Below are positions 33,041 to 42,445 of a stretch of 64,000 nucleotides of DNA, one piece after another. The stretch's first letter is position 1, and the number at the start of each line of letters is the position of its first letter. Source of the stretch: Ewingella sp049889095 (GTDB lineage Bacteria; Pseudomonadota; Gammaproteobacteria; Enterobacterales; Enterobacteriaceae); the NCBI GenBank assembly GCA_049889095.1, contig JBLJFK010000003.1; one strand, given 5' to 3'. The position numbers and the translations under genes were made by a program. The notes under the pieces are model-generated. The model had not been told where the DNA came from, made no database searches, and saw nothing but the letters and a program-made list of their open reading frames with translations.

Positions 33041-34426
33041 TTAAAACTCTTTTACTGCGCTGGCCTTAGCCGCTAGTGCATCAAGGAGTTTGCTATGAAT
33101 ACCGCCGAATCCGCCGTTGCTCATCACCAGAATGTGATCGCCCGGCAGCGCGGCTTTAATCACCAGATCCACCAGCGAATCAACATCTGCACTCCAATGC
33201 GCAGGCTGGATGCAGTGTTCGGCTACTTCAGCGACCTGCCACGGAATATGCTGTGGTTGCAGCAGGAACACTTCATCCGCCCGCCCCAGCGCAGGGGCCA
33301 GTTCGTTTTTACTCAGCCCCATTTTCATGGTATTTGAGCGAGGTTCGAGAACCGCCAGAATGCGTGCAGTACCGCCTACCTTACTGCGCAGTGCGGACAG
33401 CGTGGCGAGAATTGCCGTTGGATGATGCGCGAAATCATCATAGACGCTGACGCCAAATGCTTCGCCGCGCAGTTCAAGACGACGACGGGCATTGATGAAA
33501 CTATCCAGCGCTTTGCAAGCATCCTCCGGTTTCACACCGACGTGGCGGGCAGCAGCAATGGCCATCAGCCCATTATGCATATTGTGTTCGCCTACCAGGG
33601 ACCAATTCACTTCACCGACCTTTTCTCCATGAAGCATCACGGCAAAGGAGCTGGAATCTGGCGCGACCTTTTTTGCATCCCATGCACAGGCCTCGGCTTC
33701 ACCCACGAACTCCTGTTCACTCCAGCAACCCATTGCCATCACTTGTTTCAAGGGAGTGTCATGCTCAGGCAGGATAATTTTACCCTGGCCAGGCACCAGG
33801 CGGACCAAATGATGGAACTGTTTCTGAATAGCTTTAAGATCGTCGAAAATATCCGCGTGATCAAATTCAAGATTATTGAGGATCAACGTACGCGGGCTGT
33901 AATGGACAAACTTGGAACGTTTGTCGAAGAAGGCGCAGTCGTACTCATCAGCCTCAATGACCATGAATGGGCTGTTACCTAGACGGGCAGAAACGTCGAA
34001 ATTCCCCGGCACACCACCGATGACATAACCCGGTTCGTAGCCACAGACTTCGAGGATCCAGGTCACCATGCCAGCGGTTGTCGTTTTGCCATGCGTACCC
34101 GCCACGGCAATCACCCAACGGCCCGGAAGCACATGGTCGTGCAGCCATTGGGGGCCTGACACGTAGGGAATGCCTTGTTCCAGCACGGCTTCAACACAAG
34201 GGTTACCGCGTGTCATGGCGTTGCCGATAATCACCAGATCCGGCAGAGGATCCAGTTGAGAAAGATCGTAGCCCTGGATCAGTTCAATACCCTGATTTTC
34301 CAGCAGCGTACTCATTGGAGGATAAACGTTGTTATCTGAACCGGTAACCTGATGCCCTTGTGCACGTGCCAGCATCGCCAGCCCGCCCATAAAGGTGCCG
34401 CAAATCCCAAGAATATGAATGCGCAT
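33041..34426 (-). CDS. mpl: UDP-MurNAc:L-alanyl-gamma-D-glutamyl-meso-diaminopimelate ligase
   Basis: A 461-residue Mur-ligase family enzyme that reattaches recycled murein tripeptide to UDP-MurNAc. The N-terminal GICGTFMGGLAMLA, the ATP-binding loop AVAGTHGKTTTAGM near residue 110, the acidic EADEYDCAFFD and the motif FAHHPTAI near 335 are present. It is divergent from fbp and convergent with argR. In E. coli mpl also neighbours fbp, but argR lies elsewhere on the chromosome. Confidence 0.97.
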   Translation of the reverse strand: MRIHILGICGTFMGGLAMLARAQGHQVTGSDNNVYPPMSTLLENQGIELIQGYDLSQLDPLPDLVIIGNAMTRGNPCVEAVLEQGIPYVSGPQWLHDHVLPGRWVIAVAGTHGKTTTAGMVTWILEVCGYEPGYVIGGVPGNFDVSARLGNSPFMVIEADEYDCAFFDKRSKFVHYSPRTLILNNLEFDHADIFDDLKAIQKQFHHLVRLVPGQGKIILPEHDTPLKQVMAMGCWSEQEFVGEAEACAWDAKKVAPDSSSFAVMLHGEKVGEVNWSLVGEHNMHNGLMAIAAARHVGVKPEDACKALDSFINARRRLELRGEAFGVSVYDDFAHHPTAILATLSALRSKVGGTARILAVLEPRSNTMKMGLSKNELAPALGRADEVFLLQPQHIPWQVAEVAEHCIQPAHWSADVDSLVDLVIKAALPGDHILVMSNGGFGGIHSKLLDALAAKASAVKEF

Positions 34427-34593
34427 ATGTTTTCCATTAATGCCTTTAAGTCAGCGGCTATTCTACCGCTCAGAATCCTCCAGAAGAAATGGATTTGCCT
34501 AGGATTCACTCATATATTTGGGCTAAACTGCTCTCGCTAATGTAAAGGGTTTATTAATAAACCGTTATCCATCCTAGATTCAGGGAATGCGTC

Positions 34594-35610
34594 ATGAAAA
34601 CGTTAGGCGAATTTATTGTTGAAAAGCAGCAGGACTTTCCCCACGCGACCGGTGAACTCACCGCCCTCCTTTCAGCAATAAAACTCGGCGCCAAAATTAT
34701 TCACCGAGACATCAACAAAGCCGGGCTGGTCGATATCCTCGGTACGAGTGGTGTGGAGAACGTGCAGGGCGAAGTTCAGATGAAGCTCGACCTGTACGCC
34801 AATGAAAAGTTAAAAGCGGCCATGAAAGCGCGCGGTGAAATTGCCGGTATCGCGTCAGAAGAAGAAGATGAGATCGTCATTTTTGAAGGGGAACGCGCTG
34901 AGAATGCAAAATACGTGATTTTGATGGACCCGCTGGACGGATCATCGAACATTGATGTAAACGTCTCCGTGGGAACTATTTTCTCTATTTACCGCCGTAC
35001 AACCCCTCTCGGGCAGTCAGTCACCGAAGCAGACTTCCTGCAACCGGGTAACCGCCAGGTCGCGGCCGGCTATGTAGTTTATGGCTCCTCGACGATGCTG
35101 GTCTACACCACCGGTGCGGGTGTTCATGCCTTCACTTATGACCCTTCACTTGGCGTATTCTGCCTGTCACATGAAAAAGTCCGTTTCCCTGAAAAGGGCA
35201 GCATGTACTCAATCAATGAAGGCAATTACATTAAATTCCCGCTCGGCGTTAAAAAATACATCAAGTATTGCCAAGAGCAGGACGAAGCCACGCTGCGCCC
35301 TTATACCTCACGCTATATCGGCTCGCTGGTTGCTGACTTCCACCGTAACCTGCTCAAAGGCGGCATCTACATTTATCCAAGCACCGCAAGCCATCCTGCC
35401 GGCAAACTGCGTCTGCTGTACGAATGTAACCCGATGGCCTTCCTGGCTGAACAAGCGGGCGGCAAAGCCAGTGACGGTAAAAACCGTATTCTGGACATTA
35501 TTCCGCAGAAACTGCATGAACGTGCCCCTTTCTTCGTCGGCAACTGTTCGATGGTCGAAGATGCAGAACGCTTTATTGAGCAGTTCCCCGACGACGCATA
35601 TCCACAATAA
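34594..35610 (+). CDS. fbp: Fructose-1,6-bisphosphatase class I
   Basis: A 338-residue gluconeogenic enzyme. Metal-binding motifs are seen in SEEEDE (near residue 89-94) and MDPLDGSSNIDVNVSVGTIF (near 118-137). The substrate region with YTSRYIGSLVADFHRNLLKGG and the C-terminal ECNPMAFLAEQAGGKASDG are intact. It is monocistronic with a terminator at 35656-35689. In E. coli the ytfQRT-yjfF sugar transporter lies between fbp and ppa; here a chemoreceptor does. Confidence 0.98.
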   Translation: MKTLGEFIVEKQQDFPHATGELTALLSAIKLGAKIIHRDINKAGLVDILGTSGVENVQGEVQMKLDLYANEKLKAAMKARGEIAGIASEEEDEIVIFEGERAENAKYVILMDPLDGSSNIDVNVSVGTIFSIYRRTTPLGQSVTEADFLQPGNRQVAAGYVVYGSSTMLVYTTGAGVHAFTYDPSLGVFCLSHEKVRFPEKGSMYSINEGNYIKFPLGVKKYIKYCQEQDEATLRPYTSRYIGSLVADFHRNLLKGGIYIYPSTASHPAGKLRLLYECNPMAFLAEQAGGKASDGKNRILDIIPQKLHERAPFFVGNCSMVEDAERFIEQFPDDAYPQ

Positions 35611-35655
35611 ATACGTTTTAGCTCTGTACAAGACTTACGTTAATAAAAAACATCA

Positions 35656-35689
35656 ACAAAAAGGTCCAGCACAAGCCGGACCTTTTTTT
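35656..35689 (+). terminator. Terminator after fbp
   Basis: AAAAAGGTCC and GGACCTTTTT enclose a ten-base loop and end in seven Ts. The A-run on the left means it could also serve the convergent chemoreceptor gene. Confidence 0.87.
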
Positions 35690-35719
35690 ACGGCTGAACA
35701 TCTTAGAACGAACAGCCTC

Positions 35720-37291
35720 TCAGACAACATCCTGACGATGCAGTTTGAAGACTGATACGCTTTGCGCCAGTATCTGCGCCTGCTCTTCCAGCGAACGCGT
35801 GGCAGCCGTCGCTTCTTCGACCAGTGTGGCATTTTGCTGCGCCACCAGATCCATTTGGGTGATCGCAATATTCACCTGCTCGATACCATGAGTTTGCTCT
35901 GAAGAAGCAGTGGATATCTCACCCATCAGGCTGGTGACACGGCGTACTTCGTCGGCAATCTCGGTCATGGTGGCAGCGGCAGATTTCACCATTGCTTCCC
36001 CTTCTGAGATACGGCTTTCGGAATCGACAATCAGCTCTTTAATTTCCTTCGCGGATTGCGCACTACGCTGAGCCAGACTGCGCACCTCGCCCGCTACTAC
36101 GGCAAAACCACGCCCTTGCTCACCGGCTCGTGCAGCTTCAACCGCAGCGTTCAGCGCCAGAATATTGGTTTGGAATGCGATACCGTCGATGACTGTAATA
36201 ATGTCAGTAATGCGTTTCGAACTGTCTGTAATAGCGCGCATTTTATCCATCACCTGGTGCACCACCTGACTGCCTTTATCCGCAATACCCGATACACTTT
36301 GCGCCAGTTGGTTGGCCTGCTCGGAGTTCGTCGCGTTCATGCGTACCGTTGACGTCAGTTGCTCCATGCTGGCCGCGGTCTCTTCGAGTGATGCGGCAGA
36401 TTCTTCAGTGCGTTGTGCCAGGTGTACATTACCTGCCGCCAGCTCACGCGAACCGACATCGATCTGATTACCTGCATCACGAACACGGCCCACCGAGGCA
36501 GCCAGCGCATCCTGCATCTTCTTCATCGCACGGAATAAACGGCCCATTTCATTGCTGCGAGAATCGTCGATGTCGCGGGTCAAATCTCCGGCGGCGATGA
36601 ATTCTAGCTGCGCGATAGATGCACTGAGCGGATGCATAATGATTTTTTGCAGAGCAAACCACGCCAACAGCGCAATAGAGATAGCGATCAGACAGGCAAC
36701 AATAATGACGATAACCTGTACCTGCGCCTGTTTCTGCGCAGCCGTAATATGGCGATCGGCAGTTTCGTTGGCATACACCCGGAAATCCGCCAGCGCTTTA
36801 TCGTAAGCGTTGCTGGACGGCGTCATTTTATTTTCCAGTACGTCGTAATAACCATCGGGGCTTTGCGCCTGGATAGCCGCCAACGCGGGTTCAAGCCCTT
36901 GCTGTTTATACGCGTCATAGGCCACTTTTAACGCCGTGGATAAATCTTCTCCGCGCTGAGTTTCATCTTTAATCGCCATAAACACGGCAACCTGCTGATC
37001 GGCCTGCTTGATATAGTCCGCAACCCGCCCGGCCGTCTCTTTCGAGTCATCCATCATGCCAATTTCCATCTGACGAACCGCTACGCTGCTGGCGACACGC
37101 GCGCGCAGAGAAAAACTGTAGCTATTGGCTAACGCCCCAATTTCATCTCCCTGAAGCTGATCAATTTGCTTTAGTGAAGTGGAACTTTGCCGGATAGCAT
37201 TCGTACCCAACACACTGACAAGTAACAAAATCAGTGTCATTACGACTAACAAGGCGATCAATCCCGCCTTTACGCTCAACTTATTTAACAT
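35720..37291 (-). CDS. Methyl-accepting chemotaxis protein
   Basis: A 523-residue chemoreceptor. It has a first transmembrane segment (about 10-32) and a periplasmic four-helix-bundle-like sensor domain (about 33-185). A second transmembrane segment (about 192-212) leads to a HAMP domain and a long coiled coil whose tip carries DIITVIDGIAFQTNILALNA. Methylation-type repeats (AQRTEESAASLEETAASMEQ) are visible. The C-terminus is HRQDVV, lacking the NWETF-type CheR/CheB-binding pentapeptide of major receptors. I chose the ATG at 37291 (MLNKLSVKAG); an ATG six codons upstream lacks a binding site. The ligand is unknown. A sigma-28 promoter precedes it. Confidence 0.93.
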   Translation of the reverse strand: MLNKLSVKAGLIALLVVMTLILLLVSVLGTNAIRQSSTSLKQIDQLQGDEIGALANSYSFSLRARVASSVAVRQMEIGMMDDSKETAGRVADYIKQADQQVAVFMAIKDETQRGEDLSTALKVAYDAYKQQGLEPALAAIQAQSPDGYYDVLENKMTPSSNAYDKALADFRVYANETADRHITAAQKQAQVQVIVIIVACLIAISIALLAWFALQKIIMHPLSASIAQLEFIAAGDLTRDIDDSRSNEMGRLFRAMKKMQDALAASVGRVRDAGNQIDVGSRELAAGNVHLAQRTEESAASLEETAASMEQLTSTVRMNATNSEQANQLAQSVSGIADKGSQVVHQVMDKMRAITDSSKRITDIITVIDGIAFQTNILALNAAVEAARAGEQGRGFAVVAGEVRSLAQRSAQSAKEIKELIVDSESRISEGEAMVKSAAATMTEIADEVRRVTSLMGEISTASSEQTHGIEQVNIAITQMDLVAQQNATLVEEATAATRSLEEQAQILAQSVSVFKLHRQDVV

Positions 37292-37374
37292 GCTGTAGTA
37301 CCCGGTCATTTAGGAAAAGGAGGAAAATCGGTGAGCGTTAATCTGTCGGTAATGGAGAATTTTTATGTCAGTGA

Positions 37375-37401
37375 TTATCGGCAATCCCATGAATTTCTTG
37401 A
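37375..37401 (-). promoter_or_regulatory. Sigma-28 (FliA) promoter for the chemoreceptor
   Basis: On the minus strand a perfect -10 GCCGATAA (37375-37382) lies 15 bp from a -35 TCAA (37398-37401). The FliA consensus is TAAA-N15-GCCGATAA, so 11 of 12 positions match. It is about 75 bp before the start codon. Confidence 0.85.
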
Positions 37402-37548
37402 GAAGAAACAGTAAAACAGGCAGTTAGGCGGTAAAGCGCGATTGCTGAAAACTTTAATGCCAAAAAAGCCTGACTAAGCGCAAAGAAAAAGTGAGAAAAA
37501 CCAGAAACAACCGCCGAGAAAAGGGCAGGAATTCGTGACGGACTTGGC

Positions 37549-37554
37549 TATAAT
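37549..37554 (+). promoter_or_regulatory. Candidate ppa -10 element
   Basis: A perfect TATAAT lies about 40 bp before the ppa start codon. No good -35 was found at 16-18 bp, so only the -10 is reported. The rest of the 303-bp gap to the chemoreceptor holds the sigma-28 promoter and nothing else that I could recognise. Confidence 0.5.
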
Positions 37555-37594
37555 GTTCGCCACTCCAATTCCTGGTCCAATGAAGGAAACCAAA

Positions 37595-38125
37595 ATGAGC
37601 TTACTGAATGTGCCGGCAGGCAAAGACATGCCAGAAGATATCTACGTAGTGATCGAAATCCCTGCTAACGCCGACCCAATCAAATACGAAGTAGATAAAG
37701 ATACCGGTGCACTGTTCGTGGATCGCTTCATGTCGACTGCGATGTTTTACCCATGTAACTACGGCTACATCAACCACACCCTGTCTCTTGATGGTGACCC
37801 GGTTGACGTGCTGGTGCCAACGCCGTACCCACTGCAACCAGGTTCAGTCATTCGCTGCCGTCCGGTTGGCGTACTGAAAATGACCGACGAATCTGGTGAG
37901 GATGCCAAAGTTGTGGCGGTTCCACACACCAAACTGAGCAAAGAATACGATCACATCAATGATGTGAACGACCTGCCAGAACTGCTGCGTGCACAGATCA
38001 CCCACTTCTTCGAGCAATACAAAGCGCTGGAAAAAGGCAAATGGGTAAAAGTTGAAGGCTGGGCTGACGCCGCTGCCGCGAAAGAAGAGATCGTGACATC
38101 TTTCGAACGCGCTAAAAACAAGTAA
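37595..38125 (+). CDS. ppa: Inorganic pyrophosphatase
   Basis: A 176-residue family I enzyme that hydrolyses pyrophosphate and drives biosynthetic reactions. Active-site blocks are FYPCNYGYINHTLSLDGDPVDVLV, with the metal-binding Asp cluster (about residues 65-71), and KMTDESGEDAKVVAVP (Asp near 98-103). The ATG at 37595 with AAGGAAACC upstream gives the E. coli length; a 20-codon in-frame extension overlaps the promoter and is rejected. Confidence 0.98.
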   Translation: MSLLNVPAGKDMPEDIYVVIEIPANADPIKYEVDKDTGALFVDRFMSTAMFYPCNYGYINHTLSLDGDPVDVLVPTPYPLQPGSVIRCRPVGVLKMTDESGEDAKVVAVPHTKLSKEYDHINDVNDLPELLRAQITHFFEQYKALEKGKWVKVEGWADAAAAKEEIVTSFERAKNK

Positions 38126-38139
38126 TTGTTTTACCGTAT

Positions 38140-38172
38140 AAAAAAACACCGCCCACTGGACGGTGTTTTTTT
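38140..38172. terminator. Terminator after ppa
   Basis: AAACACCG / CGGTGTTT with a partly paired loop has seven As before it and seven Ts after it. It is bidirectional and also lies downstream of ytfP on the other strand. Confidence 0.88.
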
Positions 38173-38235
38173 ATGTCTCTCTCCCTGGTAGAAGAGAAGA
38201 TGTAGCAACAGATTAAGCGACCTTGCTCAGAGTTC

Positions 38236-38586
38236 TCACTTCACATCATCCGCACGTTTCAACCAGTCTCCACCTTCGATCCGCGACACTCCTTCGAGTG
38301 AGCGAATGTAAAGGTAGATCCAGGCGCTGCCGTACGGGGTGGAAATCAGCTCACGTTTATAGTCTTTTGTATTACTTTTCAGTTCGTCCAGTTCAGCCAT
38401 AATAGATGACGTGATACGGTAAACTTCACAATAGACTTTTCCGTCCCCTGGAACTGCCGCAGGATAGTGCCCCAGATTGTAGAGCGCATAGCCTTCCAGC
38501 TCGTGGTCACCCAACCACTGAGCGTGAGTCATCCAATGACTGTTGCCTTGCTTGCGTCGTAAACTACCATAAACAATTATTCGCAT
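38236..38586 (-). CDS. ytfP: Gamma-glutamylcyclotransferase-like protein YtfP
   Basis: A 116-residue AIG2/GGCT-fold protein. The fold's signature YGSLR is at residues 5-9 (MRIIVYGSLRRKQGNSHWM), and the conserved Glu lies in CEVYRI. The exact reaction of YtfP is not established. The ATG at 38586 agrees with E. coli; an extra 30 codons upstream overlap the end of tamB and are not used. It is the last gene of tamA-tamB-ytfP, starting 31 bases after tamB. Confidence 0.93.
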   Translation of the reverse strand: MRIIVYGSLRRKQGNSHWMTHAQWLGDHELEGYALYNLGHYPAAVPGDGKVYCEVYRITSSIMAELDELKSNTKDYKRELISTPYGSAWIYLYIRSLEGVSRIEGGDWLKRADDVK

Positions 38587-38617
38587 GTTTGGTTTCGTAT
38601 AGTAAAAGTCACATGGG

Positions 38618-41600
38618 TTAGAACTCAAACTGATAGAGCAAATCCAATGCCTGATCGATACCTGAAACAGCTTCAAGGTACAGTTTAGGCATCAAACGAT
38701 AGCGCAGAGTCAATGTTGCCAGCGAATCGAAGATACCGACACCATATTTTACCTGTAAACCTGGTAAAACATAGCCGCTGACCACCACCTGAGAGCTATC
38801 TCCCACCCCCTGCGTATCCAGTGCCAGATTGCTGACACCGAATGCTTCACCGATTTTACCCACAAGTTTACCACTTTGTGCAACTCCCATGCCGATAAGC
38901 ATTGAAGTCATTGCGCCGCTGTCAGCACCCGAACTGCCTAAACCTTGCCCGCGAAGCAGATAGGACAAGGCTTCCTCCTGCGACATGGTTGGATCTGAGA
39001 AGATTTCAAGTTTAGGTGAATCGGCCTCACCGGTGACCCGAAGTCCAGCAATCACGCCATTTTCGGTGGAATCTGGATTACGGATCGCTTCCAAACTCAG
39101 CAATGGCTGGTCGGCAGGACCAGAGAACAGCAACTGGCCTTTACGGACGATCAAATCTTGTCCGTATGCACGGAAGCGACCCGATGGAATATCAATCTGA
39201 CCATTCAGACCCAGACCGCGTTTATCCTGCGCCACTTTAAGCACGCCTTTCAGGCGGGCTTTCAGACCAAAGGCGTCAAGTCTCACATCATTACCGATGT
39301 TAATCATCAGATTACTGTTGATAGGAATTGACGTCGAGACGGGTGCTATAGGCTGGCGCTGATCGTTAAGCATCACTTCGTCAGACGAGATGCCTACCGC
39401 GCTTTCAGGCAGTTCCTGCACGGTGATACGCGCCCACGGAATATCTACCCGACCGTTAAGCGAGAACAATTGCGGCGTGGCTTCAAACACGATGTCCGGT
39501 GACACATCCATACGCACCATTGGCGGGATAGAAACACGAACACGATCGCCTTTCGCGGCAATTTTAGCGCGCCATGCATTCAATTCGCTCCAGTCCGCGT
39601 TACCGTTGAGCTCGAGCTGACCATGCGCGGTACGTATCACCCCAGCCATCAGTGACGACATGCCGTTGAAGTTGATGTTGAGATTGCCGCTGGTCACGTC
39701 GAATGGCATAAACTGTGCGTCGAAATCGATATCAGACAGCGCCAATTTACCAAACACCTGCGGCTTTTGCGCATTCCCGCCCAAACGTAGATTTGCATTG
39801 AGAATGCCCGAAGCCTTCTCACCTTCCGCGAGCAGCGGTTGCAGCAATGCCATCGATATTTTGGTGATGTTGACATTGCCACTCAGATCGCGACGATTTT
39901 GCGGATCGATAATTTGAACGTTGCCATCAAATTGGCCGTTATTGGCAATTTTGACCAGCCAGTCGAAATTAGCACGACCATTATTGAGCCCGGCATTAAT
40001 ATTAAGCGAATCAAAGGCCACCGGTAGGCGATTGCCCTGAATAAGCTGTTGTACCTTCACGCCATTTCCCACCAGCGACAGGCTTGCCTGCGGCAGTCCA
40101 CCATCAGCCTTCCAACTCACATTGGCTTTGCCGCTGAAAACACCGCTGAGTTTGGTGTCCTCGCCGAGGAAAGGCTTGAGCATGGCCAGATCAAACCGAT
40201 TAAGCAGCAGGCTAGCCTGTCCGCTGGCACTGGCATCAATGGTTTTCGGTACACACAGATCGGCGTTAGGGTTTTGCCAACAGTGCGGCCCGACCGTTAC
40301 CCGCTGATCTTTATTGAAGTACTCCAGCGCAATCGAGCGATTAAGGCGCCATTCACCGACCGGCGTATCAAACAGCGTATTATTGATATTGCCTTTCCAC
40401 TGCTCAGTCGTGCGGTCAAAGCTACCGCTCAGTGCCAGACGACCAGATACCGGCTTACCTTCTACATTAAGCTTCAGCTCATGCTGCTTTTCGTTACCTT
40501 TAGCATCCAGCGTCAGGTCACTGATTTTCAAAGCATCTTGTTTAAGATCCTGCACCCGAACAGCAAGATTACCTTGGATCTGGTCGTAAGAACTGACATC
40601 ACCTTTAATAATGACGCGGCTGATAGTCAGCGCCTGCCATTTAAGACCCGTCGCAGTGAGATCGGCCAGCAGCTTTGGTGCTTTCAGATCACCACGTAAT
40701 TGCAGCATACCTTTCGCTACGCCGCCCAGCCCCGGCAGAGCACCGTCCAGATGCGGTGCATCGATTTTGGCATCCAGCTCCCATTTTTCGCCGAGCTTAC
40801 CTTTAACATCGATATTATTGCGCCCCAACTCAAGATGTAGTTGAGGGATATCCCACTGTCCGTAGTTATTGCCCCGCATGTTACCGCGGGCTTTGACCAG
40901 ATTATTTTTCACATTGCCGTCAAGCTCCAGCGTCGGCACCTGGACCTGCCAGCTGCCACCATACAGACTGCCGCGCGTAGCGATTTTACCCTGCAACCTG
41001 GCTGGCCAGTCAGGGTACTGCTTGGCGGTATTGATGTTATTGAGCGTCAGCAGGGTGTTCCAGCTGATAGCTTTACTCCAGTCCACAACGCCGGTCAGAT
41101 CAGCATTGCCCTGCAACGCAGCGAGCCGCAGCAAGGTGAGTTTGAATTGCTCGACGTTACCTTTGCCGTCGACGCTCAGCGTCGCAGGTGGAATTTGATC
41201 GCCGCTGAAATCAGAGTGTAGCGAAAGCGCGTAGTCTGTCGCTTTACCGCTGAATTTCAGTTTGAAGCCCTTAATCTGAAACTGTGGGGTACCGGCCAGT
41301 GGCCATTGCAGCGCATTACTCTGCAGCGCCAGATTTAGTGGCAGACCGGCTTCAGCCAGTTGGGTTTGCATGGAAAGCTGCGCCCTAACCGGGCCGGAAA
41401 GGTTCAGACCAACATCCAGTTTATCGCGCAGACCGCCGCCCACTTTCAGTTTGATTTTCTCGCCTTTAAGCGGATCCACATTCACCACGGTGTTCACCGT
41501 CATGTCGACCGGCCAGTTGCCATATAGAGTGGCCTGCCCGATACCATCCAGCGATCCCTGAGGTGAACGCACCTGCAGCGCCTCGAGTTTCACTACCTGA

Positions 41601-42445
41601 TCCTGCGTGCTGGCCTTCAACAAAAAACGAGTGATCAGCACGTCGGTATCACCGGTCAGACGCAAATTGTCTGCGGTCAGCTGATCGATATTGAGATCCA
41701 ACGGCAGGCGGAAGTCCGGTAACTCGGGTAACAGAGGCTTGGAAAATAACGCCTGCAAGGTTTCGCCAAGCGGTTTTTCTGGCACGATGACAGGTTTTTC
41801 CACCGGTTTGCCGGTGACTTTCTCTGTCGCTTTCTCGACGGCTTTATCCTGCGCAGCCTGCACGATGTCCGGCAGCGGGCTAACCACCGTTTTTGGCAGG
41901 GCAATCAGCAGGCCGCCGAGATGAGTCGGTAACAGATGCAACGAACGGTCCTGCCACTGCGCCCCCGAGCGGAACTCTTCTAAGGAGATCGCGCGGTCAT
42001 CAATGGTGACATTGACATTATTGAGCGTCAGCACGCGCAGGGTGATCGGATAGGGAGTACTAAGATTGGTTAGCGGCTCGCTGTTTTCAGGTTCTGCAAC
42101 AGATTCCGCAGACTTCATCTCTTTGGTGTTAACCGCAACGTTTACATCTCTCAGACGCAATGCATTGATGCACAACGCACTGTTTTTAAAACAGGAGAGA
42201 TCGACCGAGAGATGGAACTCCCCAGCCTTAACGTCCACACCGGGCATTTCGTAATGTAGCCCTTTAAGCGTCAGGTTACGCCAGCCACCCTCGACGCTGG
42301 CAATGTTCAAACCAGGAACAAACCGCTGCGCACCGTTGATGACGAGATGTAAGCCAGTTTGCGTACCGATGAGAAACGCCAGCGTACCCACCAGTAACAG
42401 CAGAACAATGAGGAAACCCAGGCAGATCTTCTTAAATAAACTCAT
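38618..42445 (-). CDS. tamB: Translocation and assembly module subunit TamB
   Basis: A 1275-residue inner-membrane-anchored protein that spans the periplasm. It has an N-terminal signal anchor (about 6-29), long stretches of beta-taco repeats, and the C-terminal DUF490 domain ending in LYQFEF. With TamA it aids assembly of outer-membrane proteins, and TamB-like proteins are also implicated in phospholipid transport. Its ATG overlaps the tamA stop by four bases. Length is a little more than E. coli TamB (1259). Confidence 0.97.
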   Translation of the reverse strand: MSLFKKICLGFLIVLLLLVGTLAFLIGTQTGLHLVINGAQRFVPGLNIASVEGGWRNLTLKGLHYEMPGVDVKAGEFHLSVDLSCFKNSALCINALRLRDVNVAVNTKEMKSAESVAEPENSEPLTNLSTPYPITLRVLTLNNVNVTIDDRAISLEEFRSGAQWQDRSLHLLPTHLGGLLIALPKTVVSPLPDIVQAAQDKAVEKATEKVTGKPVEKPVIVPEKPLGETLQALFSKPLLPELPDFRLPLDLNIDQLTADNLRLTGDTDVLITRFLLKASTQDQVVKLEALQVRSPQGSLDGIGQATLYGNWPVDMTVNTVVNVDPLKGEKIKLKVGGGLRDKLDVGLNLSGPVRAQLSMQTQLAEAGLPLNLALQSNALQWPLAGTPQFQIKGFKLKFSGKATDYALSLHSDFSGDQIPPATLSVDGKGNVEQFKLTLLRLAALQGNADLTGVVDWSKAISWNTLLTLNNINTAKQYPDWPARLQGKIATRGSLYGGSWQVQVPTLELDGNVKNNLVKARGNMRGNNYGQWDIPQLHLELGRNNIDVKGKLGEKWELDAKIDAPHLDGALPGLGGVAKGMLQLRGDLKAPKLLADLTATGLKWQALTISRVIIKGDVSSYDQIQGNLAVRVQDLKQDALKISDLTLDAKGNEKQHELKLNVEGKPVSGRLALSGSFDRTTEQWKGNINNTLFDTPVGEWRLNRSIALEYFNKDQRVTVGPHCWQNPNADLCVPKTIDASASGQASLLLNRFDLAMLKPFLGEDTKLSGVFSGKANVSWKADGGLPQASLSLVGNGVKVQQLIQGNRLPVAFDSLNINAGLNNGRANFDWLVKIANNGQFDGNVQIIDPQNRRDLSGNVNITKISMALLQPLLAEGEKASGILNANLRLGGNAQKPQVFGKLALSDIDFDAQFMPFDVTSGNLNINFNGMSSLMAGVIRTAHGQLELNGNADWSELNAWRAKIAAKGDRVRVSIPPMVRMDVSPDIVFEATPQLFSLNGRVDIPWARITVQELPESAVGISSDEVMLNDQRQPIAPVSTSIPINSNLMINIGNDVRLDAFGLKARLKGVLKVAQDKRGLGLNGQIDIPSGRFRAYGQDLIVRKGQLLFSGPADQPLLSLEAIRNPDSTENGVIAGLRVTGEADSPKLEIFSDPTMSQEEALSYLLRGQGLGSSGADSGAMTSMLIGMGVAQSGKLVGKIGEAFGVSNLALDTQGVGDSSQVVVSGYVLPGLQVKYGVGIFDSLATLTLRYRLMPKLYLEAVSGIDQALDLLYQFEF

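Noticed and set aside
40049..40699. A 216-codon open frame opposite tamB
   Set aside because: tamB is intact and conserved on the other strand; the antisense frame has no start signal or recognisable product.
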